Source of the DNA: Daldinia sp. FL1419
Lineage: Eukaryota > Ascomycota > Sordariomycetes > Xylariales > Hypoxylaceae
NCBI GenBank assembly: GCA_025201765.1
Contig: MU623342.1
Coordinates: 310,001-374,000, forward strand
Direction of reading: 5' to 3'
Length of the DNA: 64,000 nt
This document shows positions 33,574 to 46,715 of this stretch, piece by piece. A model generated the notes under the pieces. That model worked only from the letters and a program-made list of their open reading frames with translations, was not told the origin of the DNA and did not search any database. Within the stretch, counting starts at the first letter, position 1. Every line of letters begins with the position of its first letter. Position numbers and translations under genes: made by a program.

Positions 33574-36500
33574 TTTGATGTGCGTTGTGTAGAAGATCTG
33601 TATCTGGTTGATCAATACGATTGAACAGGGTTGCCGCAAATATTAATATTCTCAGATCGAAGTTGATCCCCCAGAATGATCAAATAATAGTCAGTGCGTT
33701 ACTCGTTAGAAATTCGTAGTAAAATATGGATATCGATGCGATGAAATTTGTAAGCGATTCAAAGAATAATAGCTGAATACTCGGTACTCGAGGGTTTGTT
33801 AAGGCTATTCTTCGTAATATCGTGAGATGGACTCTGCCAACGAAGCCCTGTGAGTTTGGAAAATGAGCGTGCGGGAAAAAGATGAAATCGTAAAAGAGAG
33901 TGAGGGTATCGGGCTGTTTAATGAAGGAGTGAGGGAAGAAGGGTACGGAAGAGTGTGGTCAGAGGAAAGCGGGCAGGAAACCACGATGGTTCCAGGGACC
34001 CTTGTAACTCAAATGGCGAGATTAATGGCGATAGAGAATCAAAGCAGGGTACAAATTAGTGTTGCACTTATTTCTTGCGCTAGTCTCCGCTAGTCAGCTA
34101 GGGTCCCCTGGGAATACAGGGCCAGCAAAGCGTCAATATGCACCAATCATCAATAGCGGTCGATCCCCATTATGCTCAATCACCTTGTCCATTTGTCCAT
34201 GTCGTACATGTACCTATGTACTTACATTGAATCCGTTACCACGCACACGTCCGTCAAAGAATTCAAACAAAGGAATTGTATTTTAGGGAAAAAAAACCCT
34301 TTATATCGTAGACTTTATAACTAAAGACCGCACTAATAGTCATTTATAACAAATCATTTGTAACATTATAGAAACCAAGGGATCCCTTATTCAAGAATAT
34401 AACTCCTGATATTAAATATGTTATTTAGAGACTGATTCAATAAGAGTTGTAAGGGGGCATATTGCACCTATAACACTTACCGCGATGATACTACGTAGCT
34501 TACCTATTAGGTACTTGGATAGAATCTCACCCACTTATGACGGATTACGGATCGCATCCTCCGATTGTACAGGGCAACGGAAATTACGTAGGTACATTGG
34601 CAAAAGTGAAAGACAGCTCGCTTGGATTTTACACAAGGCTAATTGGTGAATACCTACTATATAGGTACCTAGATATAAGTGCCCCTACCCAGTTAGCCAG
34701 TCCCGTTTTTTAGTGTTCTTTCGTTATGCGGTCCTTGTAGTCCATCACCCAAAGAAGTAGGGAGCTTCCAATGTCTGTGCCCAATTCGGGTCGTTGGTCA
34801 TTGTTCTTTGCCCTTGGGTTGGGTTTTCGTAGACCGCATCCATATGCGTAGTGAAAACAATGCTATCGAGACTACCTTTGGCTCTTGGGTATTTGTGATT
34901 TTAAAATCCTTTGACGATGTTTATTTTGAGATGGTTCTTCCTCTGACTTCTTTATAGTAGATACTCTGCTCCTCATGTTAGACAAAATCATTATTCCCTC
35001 ATCTACCTAGGTAAGCTCATGAGGTAACTACCTACTATGTACGTACAGCGTCTAATAGATCCCACTAATCCCACTAATCCCACCTAACTACTATGGTACA
35101 TCCAATCCTCCGTCCTTCTTGGAGTCTTCATAAAATTTACTAAGATTGCATAATTTCTGCCTGACCAGGGCCCACTCGAATTGTGTTACACCTAATTGGC
35201 TGTAATGTCTGGTACCTGCAGATTTAGGTTCCCTTTTGTTCCTGGCTAACCCCGAAAGAGAATTCTGTCAAAATTCAATTTTCCCCCAGACTGGTCCGAG
35301 TGGTTTTCTCCAAGGGGCACTATTAGACTATTCAATGGCTTCGAGATTTTGCGGAGAAGATCTGCCCTAGACATCCTACATATGTAGTATGTAGATATGG
35401 TAGATACGAAAATCTACCTATTTAATAAATTGCGATGACGCTATTGTCCCTCCTGTTACCTTTCTACACAGCTTAAAATTGATTTTGTTTCGGAATACAC
35501 ACGGCGACTTCGAAATCTAATAAATATATATTCCGTAGCCAACTCCGGACATCAACGTGGAAACATCCACAACAATCATAGCCAGGGCGCGCAAGACAGC
35601 GAATGTAGGGGTTGTAGTGTAAGGCTCACAGAGCACCATCACCGCCCCTGTGAGAGATCGTCGCGTCCTACCACTTACATAGTTCAGACCAATCCCAACA
35701 TCTAGTAAGCAGTAACCCGCCGACATGTGTCGCGAACGACAATGCACCACGTTAGCTTTGGATAACCAGTACGAGGTGCAGTTGAGCTTCAGCCGTTTGC
35801 ATTCGGGTCTCGACCGGTGCATATGGAACCTATCATAAAGTTCCACGCGATGCATCTTGTGGGACCTCTCTCTGCCCAACACTGCGGTGTCGGTGGTCAT
35901 CGTGGATCGTGGAGCTGAGTTCTTTTCTGCTCTTCTCCTTTCTCGCGGTCTATTCTACCCCTTACTCCCATATTTTGCCGTACACCGACACAAACTCATC
36001 CCGTTTCGCCGTCTCGGTGAATTTTGAGCTATGCCATTTATATAAGCCGGGAAAAAGACCCCCTTGGCATCGGTCTCACCAACGAAACCACTAGGGTAGC
36101 CCTAGTAATTCATTTTCGCGACAGCCTCGAAGCTTGTCCTATAGCTTAAGATTTATTCCCATGGCCATAGCTTTTTCAGGGGTTAAGGATCCATACCTGG
36201 CGCGTTCGCCTACCATTTTACCGGCGCAACTCAAAAACCCTTTCGTCCAGGACTCCAGCGCGGTTTTGCTGAATGGAACAGGACCACTCAAAAAAACCGA
36301 AGAGCCTCAGAAACACGAATAATCCCTGTGAGACGACAACCGTTTCCACTTTAGACTGTTAAAGCTTGTCCACCCTAAAGGAAATTATTGATAAGTTTTA
36401 TGCGGCTCATTTGGGTAGTTTGTTCGCTGTCGCAAATCTGATGCATCGCTACAAACAGACCGTTACATGGGTAATTGCGCATTGGATAGGCTATATATGT

Positions 36501-37602
36501 GCGTAAATCGTAGCTCGTTCAATGATGACCCTTATCTCAAACCTATCAATCTGAAGGGATCGTTCCCTGCTTGTTCTGCTAATCAGTGTGCTGTATAAAA
36601 AGAAGGAAAAAGAATAGCGGACTTGAGATCGATCGTCGCAGGTCGACAGCCTCAGTGGACTCAGTCGCACGCTTCTTTCAACTTTGACTCTTAACGATTA
36701 GACAAGGGGGATGGAATTCTTATAATTACTACAAGTTTATTCAGGTTTTCAAATAGATGCCATGGTCCCTAACGATCACGCACCACTTAGCTTAAGAGTT
36801 TATCCCGCCTACTTGTATACCAACGGCGATTACCTGATTGCCATAGCAAAGGCAAACTCAAGGAGTCTGCTACCTAGTAGGTAGCTAACTAACAGAGACG
36901 GCTTATATTTGCACCCTTATATACCACACGCCGTAATGTCCCAAGATGATGCTTGTAATACGTTGACAACTACGACTATGGGACTGTAGGATAACGCTCT
37001 CCAGAGTTATCAAAATAATCTTATCCCCTCTATACTAATCCTATCGAAACACGATAATTTCAGAACACCCGAAGAATGTTAGATTCTAAGCAACTCCAGA
37101 AACGCGGCGGAAAATCCAGGAGTGAATTTTCTCGTCCGGTGAGGCAGGTAAAGACGTACTAACTTGGAATACTACATGGTGGTCTCATGGTCGCCCTCTC
37201 TCGCGGTAATCGTTTTAACTGGGCAAGTCGATGAGTTGGCTTCAGTCTGGTTACGTCGAATTATCATCCATCTCGATAAACCATAAAGCCGGTAGTAATT
37301 GTGAATATACCATGTTTGGACTATAACTTTCATGAGCCCATCAGTATTTACGTTGGAGAGTCGTTTCGATGCAGCCACCCCCAAGACTACGGCCAATTAC
37401 CGTTTGGTGTGACCAACATTCAGGAGGGGAAATAGTGATCGATTATGAGATTCGACCGGTGGCGGATGCAATAAGCAGCCACGTAGTATTCTTACCTGCA
37501 AAAAACGAGCCATTTACAATTTACCATTTATTCAGCGAAGGATATCGTTACTAAAGCGTTAAGAACTTCGGCCTCTTGGGTAGGGCAAATCTGGATTTGG
37601 CA
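33574..37602. other. Gene-poor interval upstream of the deaminase gene
   Basis: 4 kb with no supportable gene. AT-rich, with a TACCTAGGTA palindrome (35004-35013), a TAGGTACCTA near 34660-34672 and several short open frames lacking coding character. Confidence 0.45.
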
Positions 37603-39563
37603 ATGGAGCCCACTACACCATATCATCAAGTAGCTACGGCTCGTGCCGAGAAAATCGCGGCTCTGTATTTTCTGCATCCTATTCCTCTGCGGCCGTTCTC
37701 AAATCCGGTAACGGACATTCATCGTCGGTCAGAAGGTTATACTCTATCTTTCGAAGAGGAGCGCAGCCTTTGCAGTGCGCTCGCTTTCATTGCGCAAACG
37801 GGGAACGATAGTAACATCATCCCAGCAGTCTGCTTAGAAGAGGGTGCCGGCGCCACATATCTGAACGTCCTACTTGCCGTCAACAAGCATGGGCACAACA
37901 AGGGGGACCAAATCCTCGAAAGGTTGGGGAATCAATTCAACAAGATATTTTCTCTTCTAGCTAATGTTGATGGTACCTATTAAGTCACCATCATTAACTT
38001 CCATCTCATCTTGCTAATTATATCAATGTAGGAAGCTTATTAGAATTGCATAATAATGTGTTTGAAGGTATCATTTCTATGTGTTCGGACAGAATCTATT
38101 TCCGTTTAGGTCTTGTTCCACACAATAGGGGGAATCAAAAGACATCGATCGAAGACAACCTTCAAATTGCACTTCGGTATCTCAAAAATAACAAGAGTCA
38201 ACGATTACCCAGCCTCCCTTCGTTCATAGACAAAGCAGACGAACTAGTAAGGCTCATTCAATCCTCGAGCAAACTCCCAGGGCTACCCGAGCTGGCGAAA
38301 CTAGTTGATAGCATTTATCGCCTTCGACGAGTTAAAAACCTCCGCGGCCTACTCGAAAGTATACCTGAAAAATCTATGCAGTCTAGCTTAAGAATTCATC
38401 TCATAAATACGATTACTAAAGTCTCACGATATCGTAGAGCAGCTGTTTCTCTATGCTGGAAGGCTCAAAATATCCCTCTGGTCCGGAGAATGCGTCTCGT
38501 GCCCGTCTGTTTACCTAGGGAGGAGTTCAATAGGGGTATGAATACTAACTTCATACCGAACCTTACAAGGACCGTCGAGAATAATCTAGGAGATATCTGC
38601 CGTCTTTTAAAAAGCAGCGAAAAGAAGGTAGATAAGGAATTCGTTGAACAAACACGAAAAACCTTGCGCGAGGCGAAGATACATGCCGAAATCCAGCTTT
38701 TGTATCGCTGCGAGTCTAACAAGTCATCCGACTCGCACTCACCTCGAGTCGTATGCTCAAGCAAAGACACCTGTTGGCTGTGCAATGAGTTTATCCTCAT
38801 GTATGAGAAGATCCACACGCCAAAATGCCATGGGAGGCTGTATCCCGGGTGGCGACTACCGGTGCAGTGGGAATCTAATGACAATGATTTAGCAACGAGA
38901 TACAATGCTCGGCTTGAAGGTCATATAAGTACTAGTCTAGGAGCACTGTTTAGGACAGGTATGAAAATTTCGTGTCCCGAACCCATTGAGAGTAGCTCAC
39001 CTTCATGGGCTTCGTCATTCTCGACATTATGCACTGTGGCGTCTACCCCTTTAAACGCTGCGGAAACTCCAAACGCGAACGATGGTTCACAAGATAATTT
39101 ACTTCCCCTGGAGGAGCCAACCCACAGACAAGCACTGATCGACGCACGAAAAGGCAAGAGGAGGTGCGAAAATAAGGAAGAAATACCGGATGATGCTTCC
39201 TCGGCTCAAAATCGAAAATACGATGAGGACCCTAAACAATTGAGCAAAATAAACGCGACGGCGGCATTAGGTCCCCCGGGGCTCAACTTGAAGCTTGAGC
39301 TAGGCGGGGCAAGTTCCAAGAAGCGTAAAATGGGGGAGCCATCGCCACCGCATAATACAAAGTCTCCTAATGCCCAAACCGGATATGCAGAGGGCTCAGG
39401 TCCAGGTAAGCAAGATAGGCGTCGGAAACCCCTTTCGCGTGCTAAGGACGTGAATAAACCACGCACCCGAAAGGATCCCTCCGCTACCAATGCCCAGTCG
39501 CCTGAAGGTGAAACAGAAGATATTTTGGATGGAAGCGGGTGTTGTAAATGTGTGTGTATGTAA
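37603..39563 (+). CDS. OTT_1508-type deaminase-fold protein with CaaX-like end
   Basis: Two exons, 37603-37972 and 38032-39563, with a 59-nt intron that rejoins VDG-SLLELHNNVF. Product 633 aa. A ~320-residue helical N-terminal region leads to a deaminase-like zinc site: HAE (341-343) in 'KIHAEIQLLYRCE', then 'PRVVCSSKDTCWLC' with C371 and C374, then 'HGRLYPGWRLP'. This arrangement matches the OTT_1508-like family of the nucleic-acid deaminase superfamily, expanded in fungi; no member's substrate is known to me. The last ~200 residues are low-complexity with basic clusters (KKRKM, KDRRRKP-like) that could be nuclear signals. The protein ends GSGCCKCVCM. CVCM fits a CaaX box with nearby cysteines. 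The ATG chosen is the first in a frame that is open further upstream. Confidence 0.78.
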
Positions 39564-41533
39564 CAGCGATACTGTGGTGAAGGGACTGATGCGGCCAGTA
39601 GCCGTAGAGTGATGGTATGCCATTTTTTAACGAAGCTAGATTGCAATTTTTAGGTTACAAACTCAGGATCCCAGGGAATACCTAGGAGCATAGGTAGGGG
39701 AGTGGTTTTGCCCAAAATTCTCTCCATGTCTAGACTGTACGGCTTTTGTATAGTTGATTTCACCTAAAGAGGTTAATAGGGGAAGTGAGTACGGCTGGAA
39801 TGTTTAGTATACATGCTTATTATATAGCCCAGAAGTATAACTCATACCTCACTTTAAGTCTTTGCTAAGCCATTAGAGCAGAATACGTACACCGGTATAG
39901 TTATTGAGGACATAATAACTAAAGATATTTTCCTGCCTACCTAAGTTCCCATTCAATATCAAAACGCATACTGTAAAGCCCTATTAGTTTCACCTTTACT
40001 CCTTGCTAAGCACCTATCTTATATCCCAAAGAATGTAGCAGTGGCAACGGTAGAGTATGGAAGGGGGTTATGGGATAAGGGGTAGCCATAGGTCAACACA
40101 CGATGTTCAACAAACGTAAACCATTCTCCATACAAAAATATCCTCTAAAGCCTATTTCATAGTAACTATTGTTATGCGCATACAACTACCTAGGCATTGT
40201 CGCCAAGATATATCCTTTATATGGAACTACTCGAGTCTATACTAGGTTACTGGAATAGAAATGGAAAAACACTAGCGATACTCTTATAAGGAACCTATAA
40301 TTACTACTAATAAATCCAACATCAGCAATCCGGATACATACATCCTATCCAACCCTCTATTTTCCATTTCCAAATTTCCATCTTCCATGCTCCCTCCGTT
40401 AGCGCAGCCCCCATACGTAACACTCACTTACCCCATTGGCCCGGATCAGTGGTATTCAGCTACTAACAACAACCTGTTCCATCCCATGCGCATTTACGGA
40501 TAGACCCTACGTGCATCCAGTCAGCACAAGCCGAAGGAAAAAAACCAAAAAAAAAAAAAAAACCAACGTAACATGTCCAACTCCCATCCCATCAAGGTGC
40601 TCATCTCAAGCCATGTAACCACGATCAGCCGCTTTCAGCACCTAGCGCGATCCACCGGACATCCTATTCGGTAGTACGGAACCGCGTGATTGGTCGCTGG
40701 TCCGAGTATACGCACCATAACCTACACCAATAACTGCTATATTTATACTACGTCTTAGTCCTCTAATTAAAAAAAAAAAAAAAAAGAAAAAAAAGAAGAC
40801 ACCAAGGAAGGCTTCGGTTAAACACGGCAGATGAACAATGGACATACGGAGTCCCTACAACAATCCCTTTACCGAGGGGCAAAAAATTCTCTCGCGATGC
40901 CGACTTGACGGGCGAGAATGGCGTCAGCGAGTCAAAGACGTACCCACAAAATGAAAACCCCCATCTTGAGTGCGGAAAACAGCTCTATTTGCTAACCTAG
41001 TAGTGTATAGAGTCAAATCTACGCGCATATCTGATCTAGTATCTAGTGTAATTATCTAACCTAGATCAACCCAGGATAAAAGACCCCAACATCTAAATAA
41101 GTTAGATTCCATTAGATTCCAAGTTAGATATATCTCTTCCCGTCGACCAACATGTACCCCCTCGTCCCCGGTGTTAAATCTAGCTGGCCCAGTTAAATGG
41201 AAACCAGCCGTATCGCATTCGCGTAGTTGAATAGTAATAATCCACACCCGCCCCCGTTCTCGCTGATGATGGTGACAATGACACTTGTACATATCATGTG
41301 TAAAGAAGACCTTGAGCGCTGTTGAACGGTTTCTTTTCCCGAAAACGCCTTTGTTCCCGGAAGAGTTGGTGAAACTCCCATGCCGCTCTGACCTCCCTGG
41401 TTCTACCAATGTGTTGAAGACCCGTATGTAATCCGCCCGTACGCCTTTTTTCCCTCTTCCATAATGTTGAAAACTGGATATCATTCATCTCTATGTGCTG
41501 CGCCGAAAAGATGCTACTAGGGAAAAAATTCAT
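39564..41533. other. Intergenic, no gene seen
   Basis: 2 kb of AT-rich DNA between the deaminase gene and GCV2, with homopolymeric A tracts near 40540-40560 and 40770-40795. No coding gene supported. Confidence 0.5.
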
Positions 41534-44500
41534 TTACGTCGTATCCTCGACCGGCGGACAGGTGCAGAAGAGGTTTAAGTCACCGTATGCTAGTCCTATA
41601 GTTAGTGTGTCTGTTCTAAAACATCGGACATAAGAAGCGTAATAACTTACTGTCGTCTACCCTCGTGACACTCGGCCAGAATTTTTTCTCCTTAAGCCAC
41701 GGTAGAGGGTATGCTGCCTTCTCCCGAGAGTAGGACCTCTCCCACTTGCCACCCTCACCACCGTCGCCCGCAATCAAGTCCTGCATGGTATGCGGCGACA
41801 TCTTTAAGACATTACCCTCACGAGGGGCCTTGCCCTCTTCGATCTCGCGGATCTCTCCGCGGATACTTATTAGAGCATCGATGAAGCGGTCGAGCTCCTC
41901 TTTGCTCTCGCTCTCAGTTGGCTCAATCATTAGGGTATTGGCCACAGGCCAGCTCATTGTCGGGGCGTGGAAACCGTAATCTTGTAGACGCTTAGCAATG
42001 TCGATGGCCTCGACACCGGCGGATTTACTAAAGGGCCGGGCGTCAAGGATGAACTCGTGAGCGCAACGCCCGTGCTCATTCACGTATAAGATCTGGTAGT
42101 GAGGCTTAAGTCGTGAAAGAATGTAGTTGGCGTTAAGCAGAGTAATCTTGGTGGCTTGGGTAAGACCCTCAGCCCCTATAAAATAAATTAGCAATCCGCT
42201 CAACTCAGCAAAATTAAAAGCACGGATCGAAACTTACCCATCAAAGTGTTATACGCCCAACTGATAAGGTTGATGCTAGCGCTACCGTTGTTGGCACTGC
42301 TTACTGCATAGCCACCACTCGACGACTGACCCTCGGCGTTGGGATCGCGAGGAAGGAAGGGCTGGAGACGCTGCTTCACGCAAATAGGACCTACACCTGG
42401 GCCACCTCCGCCGTGTGGGATACAGAAAGTCTTGTGAAGATTCAAATGACACACATCAGCGCCAATCTCACCGGGAGAGCACAGTCCAATTTGCGCATTC
42501 ATATTTGCGCCGTCCATGTAGACTAGACCGCCGTGCTCGTGGACCAGCTCGCAAACCCTCTTGATCTCGGGCTCAAACACACCAAAGGTACTAGGATAAG
42601 TAACCATGATAGCTCCGAGCTCTTCTTGGTGCTTTTTGCACTTTGCCTCAAGGTCCGCTAGGTCGAGGTTACCGGTGGTCGTATCGCACTTGATTGGTAC
42701 TACCCGCATGCCGGCCATGGCAGCGGAGGCAGGATTTGTACCGTGGGCAGATACGGGAATAAGGCAGATATCTCGCTTCTTTCCGCCATTACCTTGCGCC
42801 TTGTGGTACTCCCTAATCGCTCGCAGACCGGCGAATTCACCCTGTGCTCCCGAGTTGGGTTGAAGAGAGACGGCGTCCATACCCGTTATGTCACGTAGCT
42901 GCCCCCTGAACATTTCCAATAAGCTATTGTAGCCCGGGACCATTTCCTGTGGAGTATACGGGTGTATTTGAGAGAACTCAGGTAAGGTGATAAGCGACAT
43001 TTCCGTGGTTCCGTTGAGCTTCATAGTGCATGAACCAAGTGGAATCATGGAATGAACAAGTGATAGATCCTTAGATTGCAGGTGATAGATGTATCGCAAT
43101 AATTCCGTCTCAGAGTGGTGAGTGTTGAAGACGGGATGCGTCAAGAAGCTTGAGGTTCGCTTGAAAGCCTCTGGAATATCTACCGGATCGGCATGTTTCT
43201 CGAGTAACTGGCGGACGCGCTCATCCGCTGCCTCGTATGAGGATACCTTGGTGTTACCCGCCGTGGTCGCAAATACTTGGAAGACCCTGGCCAAGTCACC
43301 CAAGGACGTTGTTTCGTCGACCGAGATACCAATTTGTTGTTCGCCGATTTGGCGGACATACATACCGTGTTCATGCGCTGTGCTCAGGGACAACTTTTGG
43401 TTCTCTTTAGATCCAACGTCAATGATAACCGTGTCAAATAGTACGCTACCATTATCATTCCACTTGCTTTTCTCTGTGGCGAATCCGTGCTCTTCGGCGA
43501 TAGCTTGAATAACACGAGCTCCTCGGACAACCCGTTCGGCGATCGCTTTGAGACCTTCGGGACCATGGTAGATCGCGTAGAGAGCATTCATATTAGCTAG
43601 TAGCGCTTGTGATGTGCACACATTACTAGTCGCCTTCTCTCTTCGGATATGCTGTTCTCGGGTTTGTAGAGCTAATCGATAGGCCTTTCCACCTAGTCGG
43701 TCCTTGGACAGTCCAATCAGCCGCCCAGGCATCTTCCTCTTGTGCTTCTCCTGAACGGCAAAGAAAGCGGCGTGTGGTCCTCCAAATCCCATTGGGACAC
43801 CGAATCTTTGTGCGCTTCCGAAGGCAATGTCAGCTCCCCATTCTCCTGGAGGCTTGAGCATGGTCAAGGCTAATAGATCAGTAGCAACACTAAGAAGAGC
43901 GCCTTGCTTGTGCACCAAGTCGGCTAGAGGCTTGAAGTTTTCTACATGACCATACGTGTCAGGGTACTGAACCATGACGCCAACTAGGTCTTCGCCGAGA
44001 CCCTCAATCTCAGCACGTGCTTCATCCTTTGACACGTCTAGCTCTAATATCTTGATACCAAAGCCATCTGCACGTCCACGTAGAACGGATATCGTTTGGG
44101 GGTGGAGAGACTTGGAGACGACGAAAGTCTTTCCTTCTCGCTTAGCTCTCGAGGTTGATAGCGCGTTCATAGACAGAGTCATAGCCTCAGCAGCGGCAGT
44201 ACCTTCGTCTAGAAGACTGGCATTGGCTATAGGGAGCCCCGTCAAGTCGGTAACAACGGTTTGGAAATTAACGAGAGACTCTAGGCGGCCTTGGCTGATT
44301 TCTGGCTGATAAGGGGTATAACTCGTATACCAAGCGGGGTTCTCCAGAATGTTCCGTTGAATAACGGCTGGCGTGTGTGTTCCATAGTATCCTTGACCAA
44401 GGAAGCTCTTTTTTACTGTAATGTTGGATTGATACTCCTTTACCCTTGCCTTTAGACTGGATTCACTCTGGGGCCCTCCATAGGAAGGGATGTCGAGAGT

Positions 44501-44839
44501 TTTCTTGGATAAAATGTTAGGCGGAATAACTTGCTGAACGAATTCATCCAGATTGTCGACGGGCGGTGATAGGGCCTTCAGCATCTCAGCTGCGTCGGCC
44601 TCATCAGGACCAATGTGGCGACGAGGGAATGTATCCAGGTCGGCATAACTCGCCGCCTGCGCTCGGTCAATGGTAGTGAAAGACCTTCTTTGAGTAGCCG
44701 TCGCCACGGCCTTATAAGTGCAACCATGGCATACCCAGGGAGCCGTACGTTGCAAGCGAGAGTTCAACGAAGCCGAGGCTCTCAATTGAACCGCCGGGCG
44801 ACCTAAGCGACGAGGAATAGCCCTCGCAAAAGACGCCAT
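41534..44839 (-). CDS. GCV2: Glycine dehydrogenase (decarboxylating), P-protein, mitochondrial
   Basis: Three exons, 42238-44839, 41651-42175 and 41534-41589. Joined product 1060 aa, the family's normal length. The junctions rebuild NTLMG-AEGLTQATK and RVDD-TYGDLNLFCTCPP, both conserved. An Arg/Ser-rich presequence of about 60 residues precedes 'TFPRRHIGPDEADAAEML'. The PLP lysine lies in 'LHKTFCIPHGGGGPG' (about K803). The enzyme decarboxylates glycine and passes the aminomethyl group to the lipoyl arm of H-protein in the mitochondrial matrix. Both introns are 62 nt or less (62 and 61 nt). Divergent from TOM5, about 1 kb away. Confidence 0.96.
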
Positions 44840-45856
44840 CTTCTAAGAAGAAATACCCTCTTTCCTCGCAAATTATAACCAACGCAAGGGACGAAGCACG
44901 GAACTTCCAATAAATGCTAGGTCGAGCTTTATGCAGTCATGCTGTTCGCGAAACGTTGTAACTGTTGTCAGCCAAATAAGAATACTTGAACAAGTGAAGT
45001 TCTAGGTAAGCAATAAAATCGTGGAACTCGTCAACTATTATTTATTATTAGATAAATATTAGGAAATCGGATTGATTTTACTAGGTTAGTTTTTTAGCTT
45101 AGGTTTAGGTACATTTCAATTATTATATATGTATTTCCTTTGGTCCCCTAGTCTAGTTGGTTACTTAAGGCAAAAGTGCTTTGCCGTTGGAAGGAATCGC
45201 CGTCATCGGTCTATCAATTAGCTTGAAAATATGCGAGATAACAAAAGCTGCGGGTCTTTCCGGAGGAGTCCCCAAAGCCGATAACGTTTTCCTCCGGACT
45301 CTTCTATTTTTTACCCTACCAAGCTTCCCTTTTACCGTTGTACCTAGCATTCGGTAGTGGCGGGTGACCCACCTAGCGGTGTACAAATACATGTACGATA
45401 CATTCGATTCTGGTGGTTAGTGGTTGGTGACAGTTTATGGTTGGTGGTAAATGGAGAGATTCTCCTGCAAGTGCTCTCCTCATTGAGTTTGGAATGGGAT
45501 GATGCATGTGCTACATCGTTATGTAATACGATACGCCTTTCAATGTTCACTTGTTCCTGCTTATCGCCTTAGCGCCATTACACGACCTACAGTCTACAGG
45601 GGTTCTAATCTTTTATTAAGCGGCTCAAAATACCTAGCCGTCCTTACGATAACCTGGATTAGGTACTATGTCTGTATGTATATACGTAAATGTGGGGAAA
45701 GCTGCGAACAGCTGCTAGCCGTCACCAATTAAAAATTTTGGTGACACCGACGAATCAATACTATTCGCCATCTTCTGGTGACGAAACTTTCTAATACTCC
45801 CCCCAAAAACAACAACTTCCCCTAGTCCACCAACCCGAAAGAAGAGCCAATTCAAA
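44840..45856. promoter_or_regulatory. Intergenic between divergent GCV2 and TOM5
   Basis: About 1 kb carrying both upstream regions. No third gene supported. No binding site I can name. Confidence 0.45.
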
Positions 45857-46138
45857 ATGTTCGGCGGATGTAAGAAATCCCCCTGGTAAAATTTGTGTTT
45901 ATCTGTAACTGGTCGCTAACAAAGGGTACGATAGTCGCACCACCCCAGTTCTCAAAAGAGGAGCTCGAGCATCACGAGGCCGAAGCTACCTCTACGGTCA
46001 AGCTCTTCTTCAGCGCCGCCGTAGTGCTATACTTTTGTACGTGCTCCTCGAGCCGTGACCTTTACCATAATCTCGTAATACTAACGACGTATTCTATTAG
46101 CCCCCTTCGCCGTCGACCTCGTCTCGAGTGTATTCTAA
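45857..46138 (+). CDS. TOM5: Tom5, mitochondrial outer-membrane translocase subunit
   Basis: Three short exons, 45857-45869 (13 nt), 45935-46036 and 46101-46138, with introns of 65 and 64 nt, each with a near-perfect CTAAC branch site. The product is 50 aa and starts MFGGFAPPQFSKEELE. A cytosolic acidic helix (EELEHHEAEATSTVKLF) is followed by one tail-anchor helix ending LYFSPFAVDLVSSVF. Size, MFGGF start and the SPF motif in the membrane helix are diagnostic of fungal Tom5. It is a small TOM-complex subunit that helps hand preproteins to the Tom40 pore. The gene has no long open frame, so automated ORF finding would miss it. Convergent with NUP57. Confidence 0.93.
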
Positions 46139-46715
46139 GTTAGTGGGCGCCCGACTCTTGTACGATTATGAGATATGGCGACCATGGGCCGGTTCTCATG
46201 AAATGATGCACTACGATAGACTATATGTTATTATACATATGAAATACCCTTTCAGAAGACGGCTCGCAGGTTACCCGTTTCGGGTGGGTTTAGCATTATA
46301 AGGCTGGCATCACGCATATCGCTATATGGTATCATTGGGCGTCTAATCCTTATAGAAAGGTATATAGAGCTTGCTACGTCACCACATAATATACAACTCA
46401 TACGGGTTTCCTATCTTCCCTCGCGTGTGGGTTAATTTGTCCGCGTTGCTAACACTCTCTGTGTTGTAATGGGAGATCCACGGCGTTCAATATTAAGAGG
46501 TTAAGGATAATCGGAAGGGGAAAGTTGGCATATTATCGTCTAATATCAGAAGCAGACGACCCCAAACGCCAGGCTTTTATGCGGTTCCCTACAGCCAGCT
46601 TATATCTGTACATCATCCAAGTTTCCCAAGGCCCGAAAACCCACTCTTATTAATGGACTTCATCCCCTCCATCACACCATCAGGAATCGTTTACGCATTG
46701 CTATCTGACCAGATG
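46139..46715. other. Intergenic, convergent 3' ends of TOM5 and NUP57
   Basis: 577 bp of 3' flanks. No gene seen. Confidence 0.5.

Noticed and set aside
35517..35900. 127-codon minus-strand ORF
   Set aside because: Random-looking composition, no domain, and located in an AT-rich gene-poor stretch.
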